64,000 nt of DNA from NCBI RefSeq assembly GCF_001625305.1, contig NW_017803943.1:1120862-1184861 (forward strand). The letters run 5' to 3'. The translations under genes and the position numbers were made by a program. The notes below the pieces were generated by a model. It saw only the letters and a list, made by a program, of their open reading frames with translations. It had not been told where the DNA came from and did no database searches. Of the stretch, positions 13,301 through 25,300 are shown one piece after another. Source of the DNA: Branchiostoma belcheri (taxonomy: Eukaryota > Chordata > Leptocardii > Amphioxiformes > Branchiostomatidae). Position 1 is the stretch's first letter. Each line of letters starts with the position of its first letter.

Positions 13301-16300
13301 TTCAGCCGACATTTCGGTGACTGTCTGTCACCTTCCTCAGGGCAATTCTGACTATTTCACATTGCACTGCAGCACAGGTGATGCATTCCCAAATGTACAA
13401 TATTTACACATCTACATATATATACGTGGTTACAGGGAAATGTATCAGATTCAATGAGGTCCCAAACGTTGGCTGAATGAAAGTCTAACTTGGTTGTGTA
13501 AAACAAGTCTCTTTACTCACTAAAATACAATGTATGTCCCCCCAGGGTGTCCCTCCCACAGCACACACGGCAGGCCATCTCCTCACTCAGGAGCTGTCTG
13601 AGAGAGTTTGGATTCCACGTACGGCCAGGGAGCCCCAAGGGGGAGCAGAGGTGGGACTTCCTCAGGTAAGGACCAACAAATACATGTACATGTACCACCT
13701 GCTTCATTTGGGGTCGTGTGGTGTAGTGGTAGCATCTTCGGCCCGGAACCAAGAGGTCCTGGGTTAGAACCCCACCTTGTCACCGATCTTGTGCCCTTGG
13801 GAAAGGCACTTTGCATGACTTTCCTCACTTCACTCAGGTGTAAATGAGTACCTAGGTTGGTTAGGGACGTCCCTCGGCTAGGACGTTAAATGGAGGTCCC
13901 ACGTTTGGGAGAGCCACACCCCAAGCACGTTAAAAAACCCACCTCACTTATTGAAAAGAGAAGGAAATCCTTCATACAGGTGTGAGTGGTTCAAACCTTA
14001 CAGTTCTATGGCAGCACCTGGGGTCGTATTGAGGTCACCTGAGTTAGCGTCAAATGGCAGCTAGCTGCTCCAGACCCTTGCGATTATGCCCCAATAATTG
14101 TAAGCTCCTCACAATTCAGCCCTTGTCTGCAAAGAGAGAGTAGCCGGCCCACCCAATGATAATAATCGGCTATTCCGAGATCAGGGTGCGCCAAAGGGTT
14201 GCACTTGGGCCAATTTTTCAAGTTTTATATTTTTCTACTTTCAGTGCAGAAAATCGCACTAGAGGTGTTGCCATACATTGCACTTTTAAATTTTTGGATA
14301 GAGACGTTCAGTTCAAAAGTTGTGCTCTTCCAAACTTTAGCCCACTCATTTCAAATGTGGCCGGCAACGGACACTACAGCTAAGTTGTAGTGTCCGTTGC
14401 CGGCCACATCTGGCCGCTCAAGTACATGACAAGAACACCAAATCTTGCAAGACCTGTCATTTAGGGGTTGACAAAATGCTACAGAAATAACATAAATGAC
14501 AAAATTACTTCAAAATTGCAACAAAATGTAATTAATGTACCTATATGGTATACTTGGCAACGGACACTACATGGCAACGGACACTACACCCTTGAGGTTT
14601 TTTGACATTATTTCATATAATTACAGCAATAGACTGAAATAGCTACTGTGTTTTAAGTCAGCATCTTCAGCTGTTTCAAAACCTGAAATCATATGCACCC
14701 ACAGCTTTTCTATTTTAAGTTATTACCGAGCAACGGACACTACACATTTTCTCGGACAAAAAAGACAGGTAACTGTAAGCCATCAGCCATATTAACCCAA
14801 AAGACAAGCAACATAAAAACACATGTTTTGTGTCATATATGGATGTACCTTGCATAACATGCAAAATGGCCAGTTCTATCACCATCCTTTTTAGTACAGG
14901 GAGATACAATGTAAGTTAGTTGCAATGTGTTGATTTATGAATTTTACATAACGTGTACAACATATTGATAAATGCGCTCTAGAAAAGAGAAATTTCCAAT
15001 CATCATCAGGTTTTTTGCAAAACATATCAGACTGAGCATGTCTGAACATATTGCAAATCTTTTCATTCCATTTTTTTGTTCCCAAATTACTTAAAAGCAT
15101 ATTTCAAAAACTGGCATTTTTCAAGTGCAACAGCATAACGTAGATTTTATGCCAATTTCTGGTCTTAAATTGGCCATAGCATAAGTTTTAAACATCTTAA
15201 CACCAAATCTCTTCCTGATTGTCTGGAAAATAACTGTACTAGTATAACAAGTTTGATAAATGTCAACAGAATGCGATAAATACAGAGTAAGAATGACATA
15301 ACGATGCACGATGCCATTGGCGCACCCTGATCTCGGAATAGCCGAATACAAACATTATACAGCTTAATACAGGGAAAATTGCAGCTGTGCAGGTATTTCT
15401 GATGTCTACCTGAACCAACCCTGCACCAAGGGTTGGTACTGGGTACATACCAGAAGTACATACAAACTTTCATGATGCTAGCCTATGGTGTGCCTATGGC
15501 TGCGAGGCGCAAAATACCCAACACTCACTACTGTTTTTTCTTGTAGTACTTGACTGAGAAATAAAAAAACTGTCCATAATAATGTACTTCTTTAAATTTG
15601 TAAATAAATACTAAGGTATGTAACGTATTAAAGTATTAAAAAATGTAACACATTAATTTTCAACTGTTTCCAGAAAAAAATCATTTTCTTCTGCAATATT
15701 AAGAATGTCTCCGCAAAATTCAGTCTGCAAGTGGGTATTTCTGATCCTGGGACTCCAAACCCATAATGCATGTGGCTCAGACTGAAGTATTTAATATGGG
15801 CTATTTTCAACCAGACCTAAAAAAATGTATCATGTATGTGTACATTATATCCAATACATAAACATCAAAGGCTTAGTACGCGTTGCAGCGAACAAGCGAA
15901 CAGATTTCTGTAACCACGATGGCACGAAACGAGGCACTGCTGTACCTCTTACTCCTGGTTTCCAATCAGCTACTGCTCGTGTCGGCACAAGCTTTACGGT
16001 GCCCTGACAGCTGTCGCTCCTACACCACAAATCTGTCGGGAAGGAAGCGAGTCACCTGTCACTGCCCAGATGAACACTGGGTGGGGTCCCCCTGCAGCTG
16101 GATTGGGTACGGAGGAACGTACAGCTTCCCTGCATGTCTCGACGGCATACCAACCGGCTTTGTCAAAGCCACAATGTCGATCTTCATTGAGCATCTCCGT
16201 TCCTCTACCATTTTGGAGCGGTCTTTCCCCAACAGCACAGAAGTACGGTTCCTTATGATCCAGGAGTCCAACGTGTCCACGGTGCAGCCAGGGGCTTTCC

Positions 16301-19300
16301 AAGGTCTGCCGTTGGTGGAAGACCTTTCCCTCAGCGACAACCGTATCTCCAGTCTTGGTACGTTGACAAAAATGTGTATTTTGGGCTCCTGATATTTAAT
16401 TTGTTGCTTTGAAACTAATATAACAACTATACAAGTACAATAATCAAGTAATAACTAATTAATCTTGATAATTAAAAGTACAAATAAAAAAACCCTGAAA
16501 ACCTAAAATAACTTACAATACTCTGTTTCATTGTTTATCCTCAGAACCCGATATCTTCCTTGGGCTTGAGAGGGTAACAAACCTTTACCTTGAAAAGAAC
16601 ACCATATCCGTCATATCCCAGCATGCATTCCGCGGCCTACCTCTCCTTGCGATGTTGAGGTTGAACAAGAACCGTCTGCGTTCTGTGCCCGTCGACGCAC
16701 TCCTACCGCTTACGGCACTGCAGGTTGCAGGCCTGGAAACAAACCACATCACCACAATCGACAGCCAAGTCCTGCGTCTGAGCCACAACCAGGCCCTGCG
16801 GCTTTTGTTAGCAAAAAACCAGCTGAAATGTGACGCCAATCTCACCTGGTTCACCTGTCATCTGCCAGAGTTGGATCACATCTTTGGCCGTGACTACCTG
16901 AAGTGTGCATCGCCGCCCAACCTGAGCGGAATTCTGCTTGCCACTGTGAGGAAGGACATGGTCAGTCAGACCAACATGGGCTGGTCACCACAGGACATCA
17001 GGTCAGGGAGATGTGACGAAACGTCCACCACAACAGGTTCGCATACTCACCACACCAGCCATCTGTACAACGACACCATTCTCACAGAGATGACATACAC
17101 AAACGCCACACCAGTCTCAGAGTACCAGGCTACAAGACAGGCTACAACTGGGACTGACATTGTCACTCTTCCAAGCTTTGGCCCAATCCTAACCGGAGGA
17201 AGATGACAGTTACCACGTCAATGCCATCATCATGGCTGTTGCTGTGCCCCTCCTCATGGTGTTGGTATGGGTGGTTGTCATCTACTTGTACGAACGCTGT
17301 AACGGCACAGGTCTGGCCCCTCACAACGCTCCCGCTGAAACAGATGGAAACTCCACCCCTTCGGACAGAGAGTCAGTCACAGGCGGAGAACCGAGTCCTG
17401 TTGAGGACCAGACATCAGAGGGCAACGATGACATTGAGCCATACGCTGTGTCATACGTGGATGTGTCAGGGAAGGGGAAAAACGGCAAGCTTGCACCGTA
17501 CGCAACAACTTCCTTTGCTAACATCCAGCCAACAGAACCAGACAACGATGACATTGAGCCAATTGAAGAGAAAGATGACATTGAGCCATACGCTGTGTCA
17601 TACATGGATGTGTCTGGGAAAGGAAAAAACGGCAAGCTTGCACCGTATGCAACGACCTTTATTAATGAAGACCCAGGGCCACAGCTTCAGCCATATGCAG
17701 TGACCCAAGATGAAGACCAAGGGCCACAGCTTCAGCCATACTCCGTGACCCAGGATGAAGATCCAGGGCCACAGCTTCAGCCGTACGCAGTGACCCAGGA
17801 TGAAGACCCAGGGCCACAGCTTCAGCCATACGCAGTGACCCAGGATGAAGACCCAGGGCCACAGCTTCAGCCATACGCAGTGACCCAGGATGAAGACCCA
17901 GGACCACAGCTTCAGCCACATTCTGTGACCAGGGGTCAGTCAATGCCTATTGGGGCTGGTTACACGTCACTGACAAAGTGTCACCAAAAAACAGGCAACA
18001 AACGTCACAAATAAAGTCACCCAACCAAGGGGTCAGTCACTGCCAAGAGGCCATATACTAGCAGGTTACACGTCACTGACAAATGTCACTAACCAACGGA
18101 CAACAAACGGCACCCAACCAAGGGGCCAGTCACTGCCAAGAGGCCATATACTAGCAGGTTACACGTCACGGACAAATACCACTAACCAACGGACAACAAA
18201 CGTCACACAACCAGGGGGCCAGTCACTGCCAAGCAATACAGCGGAAGGTTACACATCATTGACAAATGTCACTAACCAACAGACAACAAACGTCACTCAG
18301 CCAGCCACTCAACCAAGGGGTCAGTCACTGCCAAAAGAAGCCAACGTCAAACCAAACTATGAGAGAGGCTGTCCGTCAACAAGAGACAGCAAGGGTCCTT
18401 ATGGTATGGACGAGGGGAAGGAGGTCCCAAGTGTCAGTGGGGCACTGTACAGGAGTGGCTCACAGCACACTGGTGCAGAGGACAGCACATCTCACATGTA
18501 CAACACATCTCGTGGACAGAATAGGAGTGAGGACAGCATATCTCGCAAGCTGTACAACACAGCTCACGGACAGAATGAGAGTGAGAACGGCACATCTCAC
18601 AGGCTGTACAACACAGCTCACGGACAGAATGAGAGTGAGAACAGTACATCTCACAGGCTGTACAACACAGCTCAAGGACAGAATGAGAGTGAGAACAGCA
18701 CATCTCTGTATAGCGGATCATCCTTAGACCCTTAGCTGCCTACAGATGTATTGTCATTGTATTTATTTTTATTATATTTCATTGGTATTTTAGAAATCTA
18801 GTATTGTAAGTGATGTGGCATCATTTTATTAACAATTTGTGTGTGCCTATGGTGTGCCTATGGCTGCGTGGTGCAACATACAATGTACCCTATAGCCCAA
18901 CACTCAGTACTGTTTTTTTCTCTAGTCTTGTACTTGTGTGGCATAAGTTTGAATGGAGCCCACAAGCATGTAACCACTTTCAAACTGCACCGCTTTGATC
19001 CAAGCTCTCAGCCCTTGATGAAAAAATGCCAAAGGAATCCTTTCTCCATCTTGCCTTAATGAGTCTCATAAAGGCAAGAAGGAGAAATAATCCCTTTGGC
19101 ATTTTTCATCAGTACATGTATGCCATGTATTCCCCTCACAGACTGAGAGCTTGGATCAAAGAGATGCCGTTTGAAAGCGGTATGATTAATTACTGGATGT
19201 TTCTCTGGAAGTGTTAAATATGAAAAGCTTACTTAGTCTGGTAGATTCTACCAAGAAGTTTTGAGGATATCAATTTTGTTGAATTTTTTCCTATATAATT

Positions 19301-22300
19301 TTTTTTTAATTTTATGGTTTACAATAAAAAAAGTATAAGGCCACACCAATTTAATTTGTTGGTTCTCGGATTTTTTCAGAAAAAAATATGAAGCGACAGG
19401 GCGAAAAAAAAAAATAAAAAATAAAAAACAGGTCTAGGCATCCTATTATAGGCTTAAATGCTATGAAATGAGCCATGAAGTCAAACACAAAAAGGCTGGG
19501 TTAAAATTTAAACATTGAATTTTGAACTTTTAATCATACCACTGCAATGATAGATGGGAAAACTGTAACAACTACGAAGAAAAGGACTTTCCTCAACTGT
19601 TCGGGGCAAAACATATTAAGCATTTTTCAGTTGATTCAGGACCAGAATCAAATTTTTTTTTTTTTGCAAATCAGAAAAAAACGAAGGGGCGAATCCGAGA
19701 ACCAACAAATTAAATTGGTGTGGCCTAATAATAATGTTATTAGCCGTATGCAGAAGGGATATTATGCCACACTATTCATCTTGATGTAGTTGGGTAGTCT
19801 TGGCTCTGTGTGTATTGGACTTAGAAGAGTGACTGTCACAATAATATTGATGAGTATTGAAAAGTGATACTTTTTTGCTAATGTCTAATATATATATATT
19901 TTTTCTAAGTAAAATCTACAAGAGTATTGAGCAACTGGGGTGTATAAGATTCTATAATTTCATGTTTCATTCAATAACTAACAACTTATTTCATTGTACA
20001 AACATGTAGCTGATTATAATCATTATTATGGCACTATCAGGCTAGGGCTCGAAATACTTATTCTGCATACCAGTAACTCTACTAGTGCAGTGTGTACATA
20101 GTAGCAAAGGAGTCCCACTCAAGTGCTATGCCTTTAATATTGTGAATATTGGTTAATGAATAAAGAGTCTGAGGGTTTGCCGAATACACGTCTTTCATAC
20201 TGTATTTCATATTAATAGGGAAGTAGGTCATGTGCAAGTCTATGTCGATTTCTGTTGTACCATTTACTAGTAGAAATGTTGGACTTGGACTTGATGGAGT
20301 TCTCTTCTCATTGAGCAGTCCCTGATGTACAATGTAGATGTTCTCTATCTGACCCTGGATTGTTAATGATCGGTCCCTAATGTTGATGTCTTCTCGACCC
20401 CCCCCCGTATCATTAATGAGCCGTCAATGATGTACGTGACTTGTTCTAAGACTCTCTTTCCCCCAGTATTGTTAGTGAGCTGTCCTTGATGATGTAGATG
20501 TCTTCTCTATCTCCTCCAGTACCCAGTATCATAGTGAGCTGTCCCTGATGTACATGACTAGTTCTCAGTTAATTTCCCCAGTATCGTTATTGATCTGTCC
20601 CTAATGTAGATGTCTTCTCTATCTCTCCCAGTAGCATTAGTGAGATGTCCATGATGTATACATCTATTGTTCTGAGACTCTCTTTCTCCCCCAGTATCAT
20701 CATTGAGTTGTCCCTGATGCACATGTTCTCTGTTTCTCCCCCAGTATCGTTAATGATCTGTCCCTGTCAGACATGAACCGTGTGCTGTACCGATGTGACC
20801 CAGAGGAGAGGGATGAGGGGTGGGGAGGAGGGGTCTACCACATCCCTGGGTGGCAGAGCCTCATGTACTGTGGACTACAAGGTATCTTATTTCATTCACA
20901 AAACTTAACAATTAACACAGTAACTGTTCTGCAAACCTTAAAAAGTTCAAGTTGACACACACTGAGCACGTCGGCAGAACGTATTGCACCTGCGCAAAAC
21001 CCGTAATGTATTGTACATAGTACTTCGGTAGAATGTCTCATATAAGGTTGTATCCGCTCATATAAGGATAGCATTTTGACAGTAGTTTCCAAAAGTTGTG
21101 TCGAAAAGAATATCCCATGCAACAGGCAAAATTCTGATGCAACGTTGACCAAAAACCCAACGAAAAACGTGAAAATACGGGGTTCTGCTCAGGCGCAGTA
21201 CGTTCTGCCGACGTGGTCACACACTGTTATAGCAGCAGGTGCATGTTTTAGTCAGATACACATTTTTCTCAGTCTCGTGTTTTTAAGATGGGCTCTTGTT
21301 GGATTTTTGTTAAAAAGATTGATTTGGCATAGCCTAAGGGTTGAACAGTTCAATTCTTTCCAAAAACTTATTAATTCTAATTTAAAAGTAATGTTTGTCT
21401 AGTAGTAGATATTTTCCTGTACATTTATCTTTGTTATTTTGCTATCAGGTTTCATATCTGTGATGGCAGACATCAGAAACACCAATGACCTTGGCCATCC
21501 TTTCTGTGAAAACCTTCGTCAGGGAGACTGGATGCCAGACTATATCGCAAACAGGCTTGTCAGGCATAGGTCAACCAAAAAGGTGTGTCACAGATCTAAT
21601 TCTCACTCAATTTTACTGTCATTTCTTAAAGCAGCTGCTCAGTTTTATGCTAAAAAAGCAAAATGACACACTAGTGATACTGGTTAAGACTGAGGGATGT
21701 CACTTAAAATGTCCAGATATGAAGTAATCTTCATATTTTTTCTAGATGTCGAGTTTGAAGTTTTTGGTAGCATTTGTATGACCTTATGTACACGTATGTA
21801 TGTATGTATGTATGTAATATGGTTATATGTGTGTATGTGCTGTATATGGTTTAGCACGATAACTCAAGAAGCTTTGCTTGGATTGTTATGAAATTTCCTT
21901 GTTGTTATAACAGCTTGGCAAGTGGTTTGAGGGTGTATTTGAGTCCCTGAAGGAGATCCCGAGGTATCTGATCCCGTGCTACTTTGACGCCATCTTGGCG
22001 GGAGCATACGCCACCATCACAGAGATGACCTGGGGACAGATGTCTGAGTAAGTCTGTTTAACTTTTTTTACACTTTTGGAAAGTAAACGGTGTTTATTAA
22101 TCGTTTTACTCACAGTTGCAAAACTTTGGAAGCTTGTCAAAAGCACATTTTACAAGTGGTCAAATTTTTTTTAGGAAATTTTGTATTTTGGTGTCACATG
22201 CGCTTTTTGTGCAGTTTGGTCTTGCCTTAAATGAGTATTTTGATTCCTAGATTTGTGACCCAGGGCTCGACACTGGTGCGTGCTCTAGCCTTGGGATCTG

Positions 22301-25300
22301 TACAGTTCTGTGGAGACGTGGCGTCTTCCCCCCTCCCACACCTCTCCAATAAGATCCTGAAGGACATCCCAACAGTGGTGAATGAAGAAACAGGTACGCA
22401 ATCTTAATCAAGATTTCTTTTCTGTTGCTTCCATCTTCGTGTATGTAAAAAATTCCATACTGCCAAAGAGTGTTGCAACAGTATCCTACAATTCTGTACA
22501 GCACTGTTAAGCTGTTGGATCACTTTAACCAAAATCTTGAAAAAAAAAGACAATATCTAGTAACCTACATGTATACTGGCCCTATCTATTTCAGGGTTGA
22601 AATTGGGAACACAACATCTATTTTCCTAGGTCTAGTGGTTAACTGAAACAAAAACTATGTTCACTTGACTGATATAAGTCTAATAATTCTTTATCTTCAG
22701 GTCGAAGGGAACAGAGATGTAGCACCCTCGCTGCTGGACTACCCCACTTTTCCTCGGGGGTGATGAGGTGTTGGGGGAGGGACACATTCATTGCGCTTAG
22801 AGGACTTCTGTTGGTGACTGGTAGATACAGTGATGCAAGGTAATGAACTGGACCAGACGTCTGTCACCATGGGGTGTTGGGTTACATCATGTAGCAGAAC
22901 ATCATGTAGCAGAGTTGGAGAGCCTGCTCAACATGCATATCGATGTATTTGACTTTAAGAAAGACTAAATAGAGTTGTAGTTTGTTAGGCTAGATCAGGG
23001 GAAGGTACACATAATGTATTTGCTTGGCAAAACATGTTGCTTTTCTAGTTATTCTATGAAGCTTGACTTATGGATTTGACTTTCTCTTGTTCAGGAACCT
23101 GATCTTGGCGTTTGCCGGGTGCCTGCGTCACGGTCTGATCCCGAACCTGCTGGGAGCGGGGGCGCACGCCCGCTTCAACTGCCGTGACGCGGTGTGGTGG
23201 TGGCTGCAGTGTGTGCAGGACTACTGTACCATGGTCGACGACGGGCAGGACATCCTCACTCTCCCAGTGTGCCGTCTGTTCCCAACCGATGACAGCCCTC
23301 CCAGGGATTCAGGGTACCAGGTAAGTGTGTGTGTAGCTATATGGTAAGTGTGTGTATGTGTGCAAGCCAGGGCTCTAGCCAGTACCCGTTTTTCCATCAA
23401 GTGCAGGAACTTTGTGGCATTTGATGGAAAAATTTTTTAAGAAAATACGTCGACTTTCATGGAAAAAATTGACAAAAATCTTGCGGTAAAAATATAAAAA
23501 CAGCCAACAACCACTCTTAACCCCCGTATTTGCCTCTCACGATTGCATATTTAAAAGCTTAAAAATACAAAATTTGTCCCTGGACCCCCATAGATTGTGA
23601 ACACTCCCCCAGGTCCAATCATTAACCTGGGCTGACGGAAAAAGATTTCAAGCTAGCTAGAGCATGAAGCATCTTGTTTAGATCACAGTATGGTAGTGCC
23701 ACTTGACAGTTTTGTGTTGAACTGCAGGAAGAACCACTCTACAAGATAATCCAGGAAGCTCTCCAGCGCCACGCCCAGGGGATCTCATTCCGCGAGCGAC
23801 ACGCCGGGCCGAGTCTGGACATCAACATGTCATCTGAAGGTACATTTCAATAACTATGATTTACTCAGAAATCAAATGTGTACAGACCAGAAGGGTTTCA
23901 TTAGGCCCTGAATTCTGACATCTGTAATAAGAAATATCATTAGAAATTTTAGAATTTTCTCTTTGCTGAACTTCAAAAAGTCTCTCTCTATATATATATG
24001 ACTTTATAGATCCCTTAACTTGTTTTGATTAAGAGGTATGAAGGTTCTTTAGAGTAATACATTTAAGTGTAGTATCTACAACAAGAGCAGTACATAGGAC
24101 ATTGGAGTGCTTTTTTTTTACAAATTTTAAACCAGTAATGTCTCACACCTGCTTACATTTTGATGTCTATCAGACATCTTCTTCAGAGCTTCTGACTGTA
24201 GTGCTGCTTCTTGTTCTTCAATGATCCAGTCAGAATCCCAGAGGAAAGTGTCTCATAGACATCAATACAAAATGTAAGCAGGAAAGAAAGCCCAAATTCC
24301 AGTATACTATTTTCTATACCAACTTGATGAAATTACTTTCAGAAGAGCTGAAGATGTTTTTTCTTGTTTCCCAGGGTTTAACGTGAATGCAGGTGTGGAC
24401 TGGGAGACAGGATTTGTGTTTGGAGGCAACGAGCACAACTGTGGGACGTGGATGGACAAGATGGGGGAGTCAGAGATGGCAGGCAGCAAGGGCAAACCTG
24501 CTACACCCAGGTACGGAGAAGGGGCGAGATTTCCTCATCTTGGTGACACTGTGAGCACCATACATGCCTGTCCTTGGTGCTGAAAATTGTACATACATGC
24601 ACATGCCTTTTTTACACAGCATATACCTGTCCTTGGTGCTGAACACTGTACACATTCAGAAAAAACATACATGTCCTTGGTGCTGAATACCATCCACACA
24701 CAGGCAAACATACCTGTCCTTGGTGCTGAACACTATATGTTGAGATCTGAAACAAACCCTACTATTAACTGGAAATAAATAGAATCCAACCTGAATTTTA
24801 AATAAGAACATGGATATGCTGTGACCTATTTCTGACACATACGTGACCATAATCTTGTGTAACGTTATATTCTCAGGGATGGATCAGCAGTTGAAATCGT
24901 GGCCCTTTGCAAGTCCACACTAAGATGGTTGGTGGCCTTACACCAGAGCGGTGCCTACCCCTACGACGGCGTCTCGTTCCAAAAGGACGGGAAGGAAACC
25001 ACGGTGACCTTCGCCGAGTGGGACGCGAAACTCCAGGAGAACTTTGAGAAGAAGTTCTGGGTTGCGTCGGAGCCGTATGAGGAAGAGGAGAGTCCTGGTC
25101 TGATCCACAGGAGAGGAATCTACAAGGACAGCGTAGGGGCGTCGTTTCCGTGGACAGACTACCAGCTCCGCCCTAACTTCTGTATTGCCATGGCAGTGGT
25201 GAGTAGTATAGGATGAGCCGTTAGAGGTAAATTTTGTGGAGGGACTACCAGCTCTGTCCTAACTTCTGTATTGCCATGGCAGTGGTGAGTAGTATAGGAT

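Noticed and set aside
13705..13780. Functional tRNA gene
   Set aside because: A and B boxes are present, but the B box is off by one, the cloverleaf does not close, and the same head plus body recurs at two other sites, as expected for a SINE.
17037..17209. Intron in the LRR gene explaining the first frame change
   Set aside because: A GT at 17037 and AG at 17209 exist, but the donor context is poor, there is no pyrimidine tract before the AG, and the coding signal runs up to about 17190; a one-base shift is simpler.
24470..24850. Several small proteins containing FSTKDR
   Set aside because: They are the minus-strand reading of the TGTCCTTGGTGCTGAA repeat.
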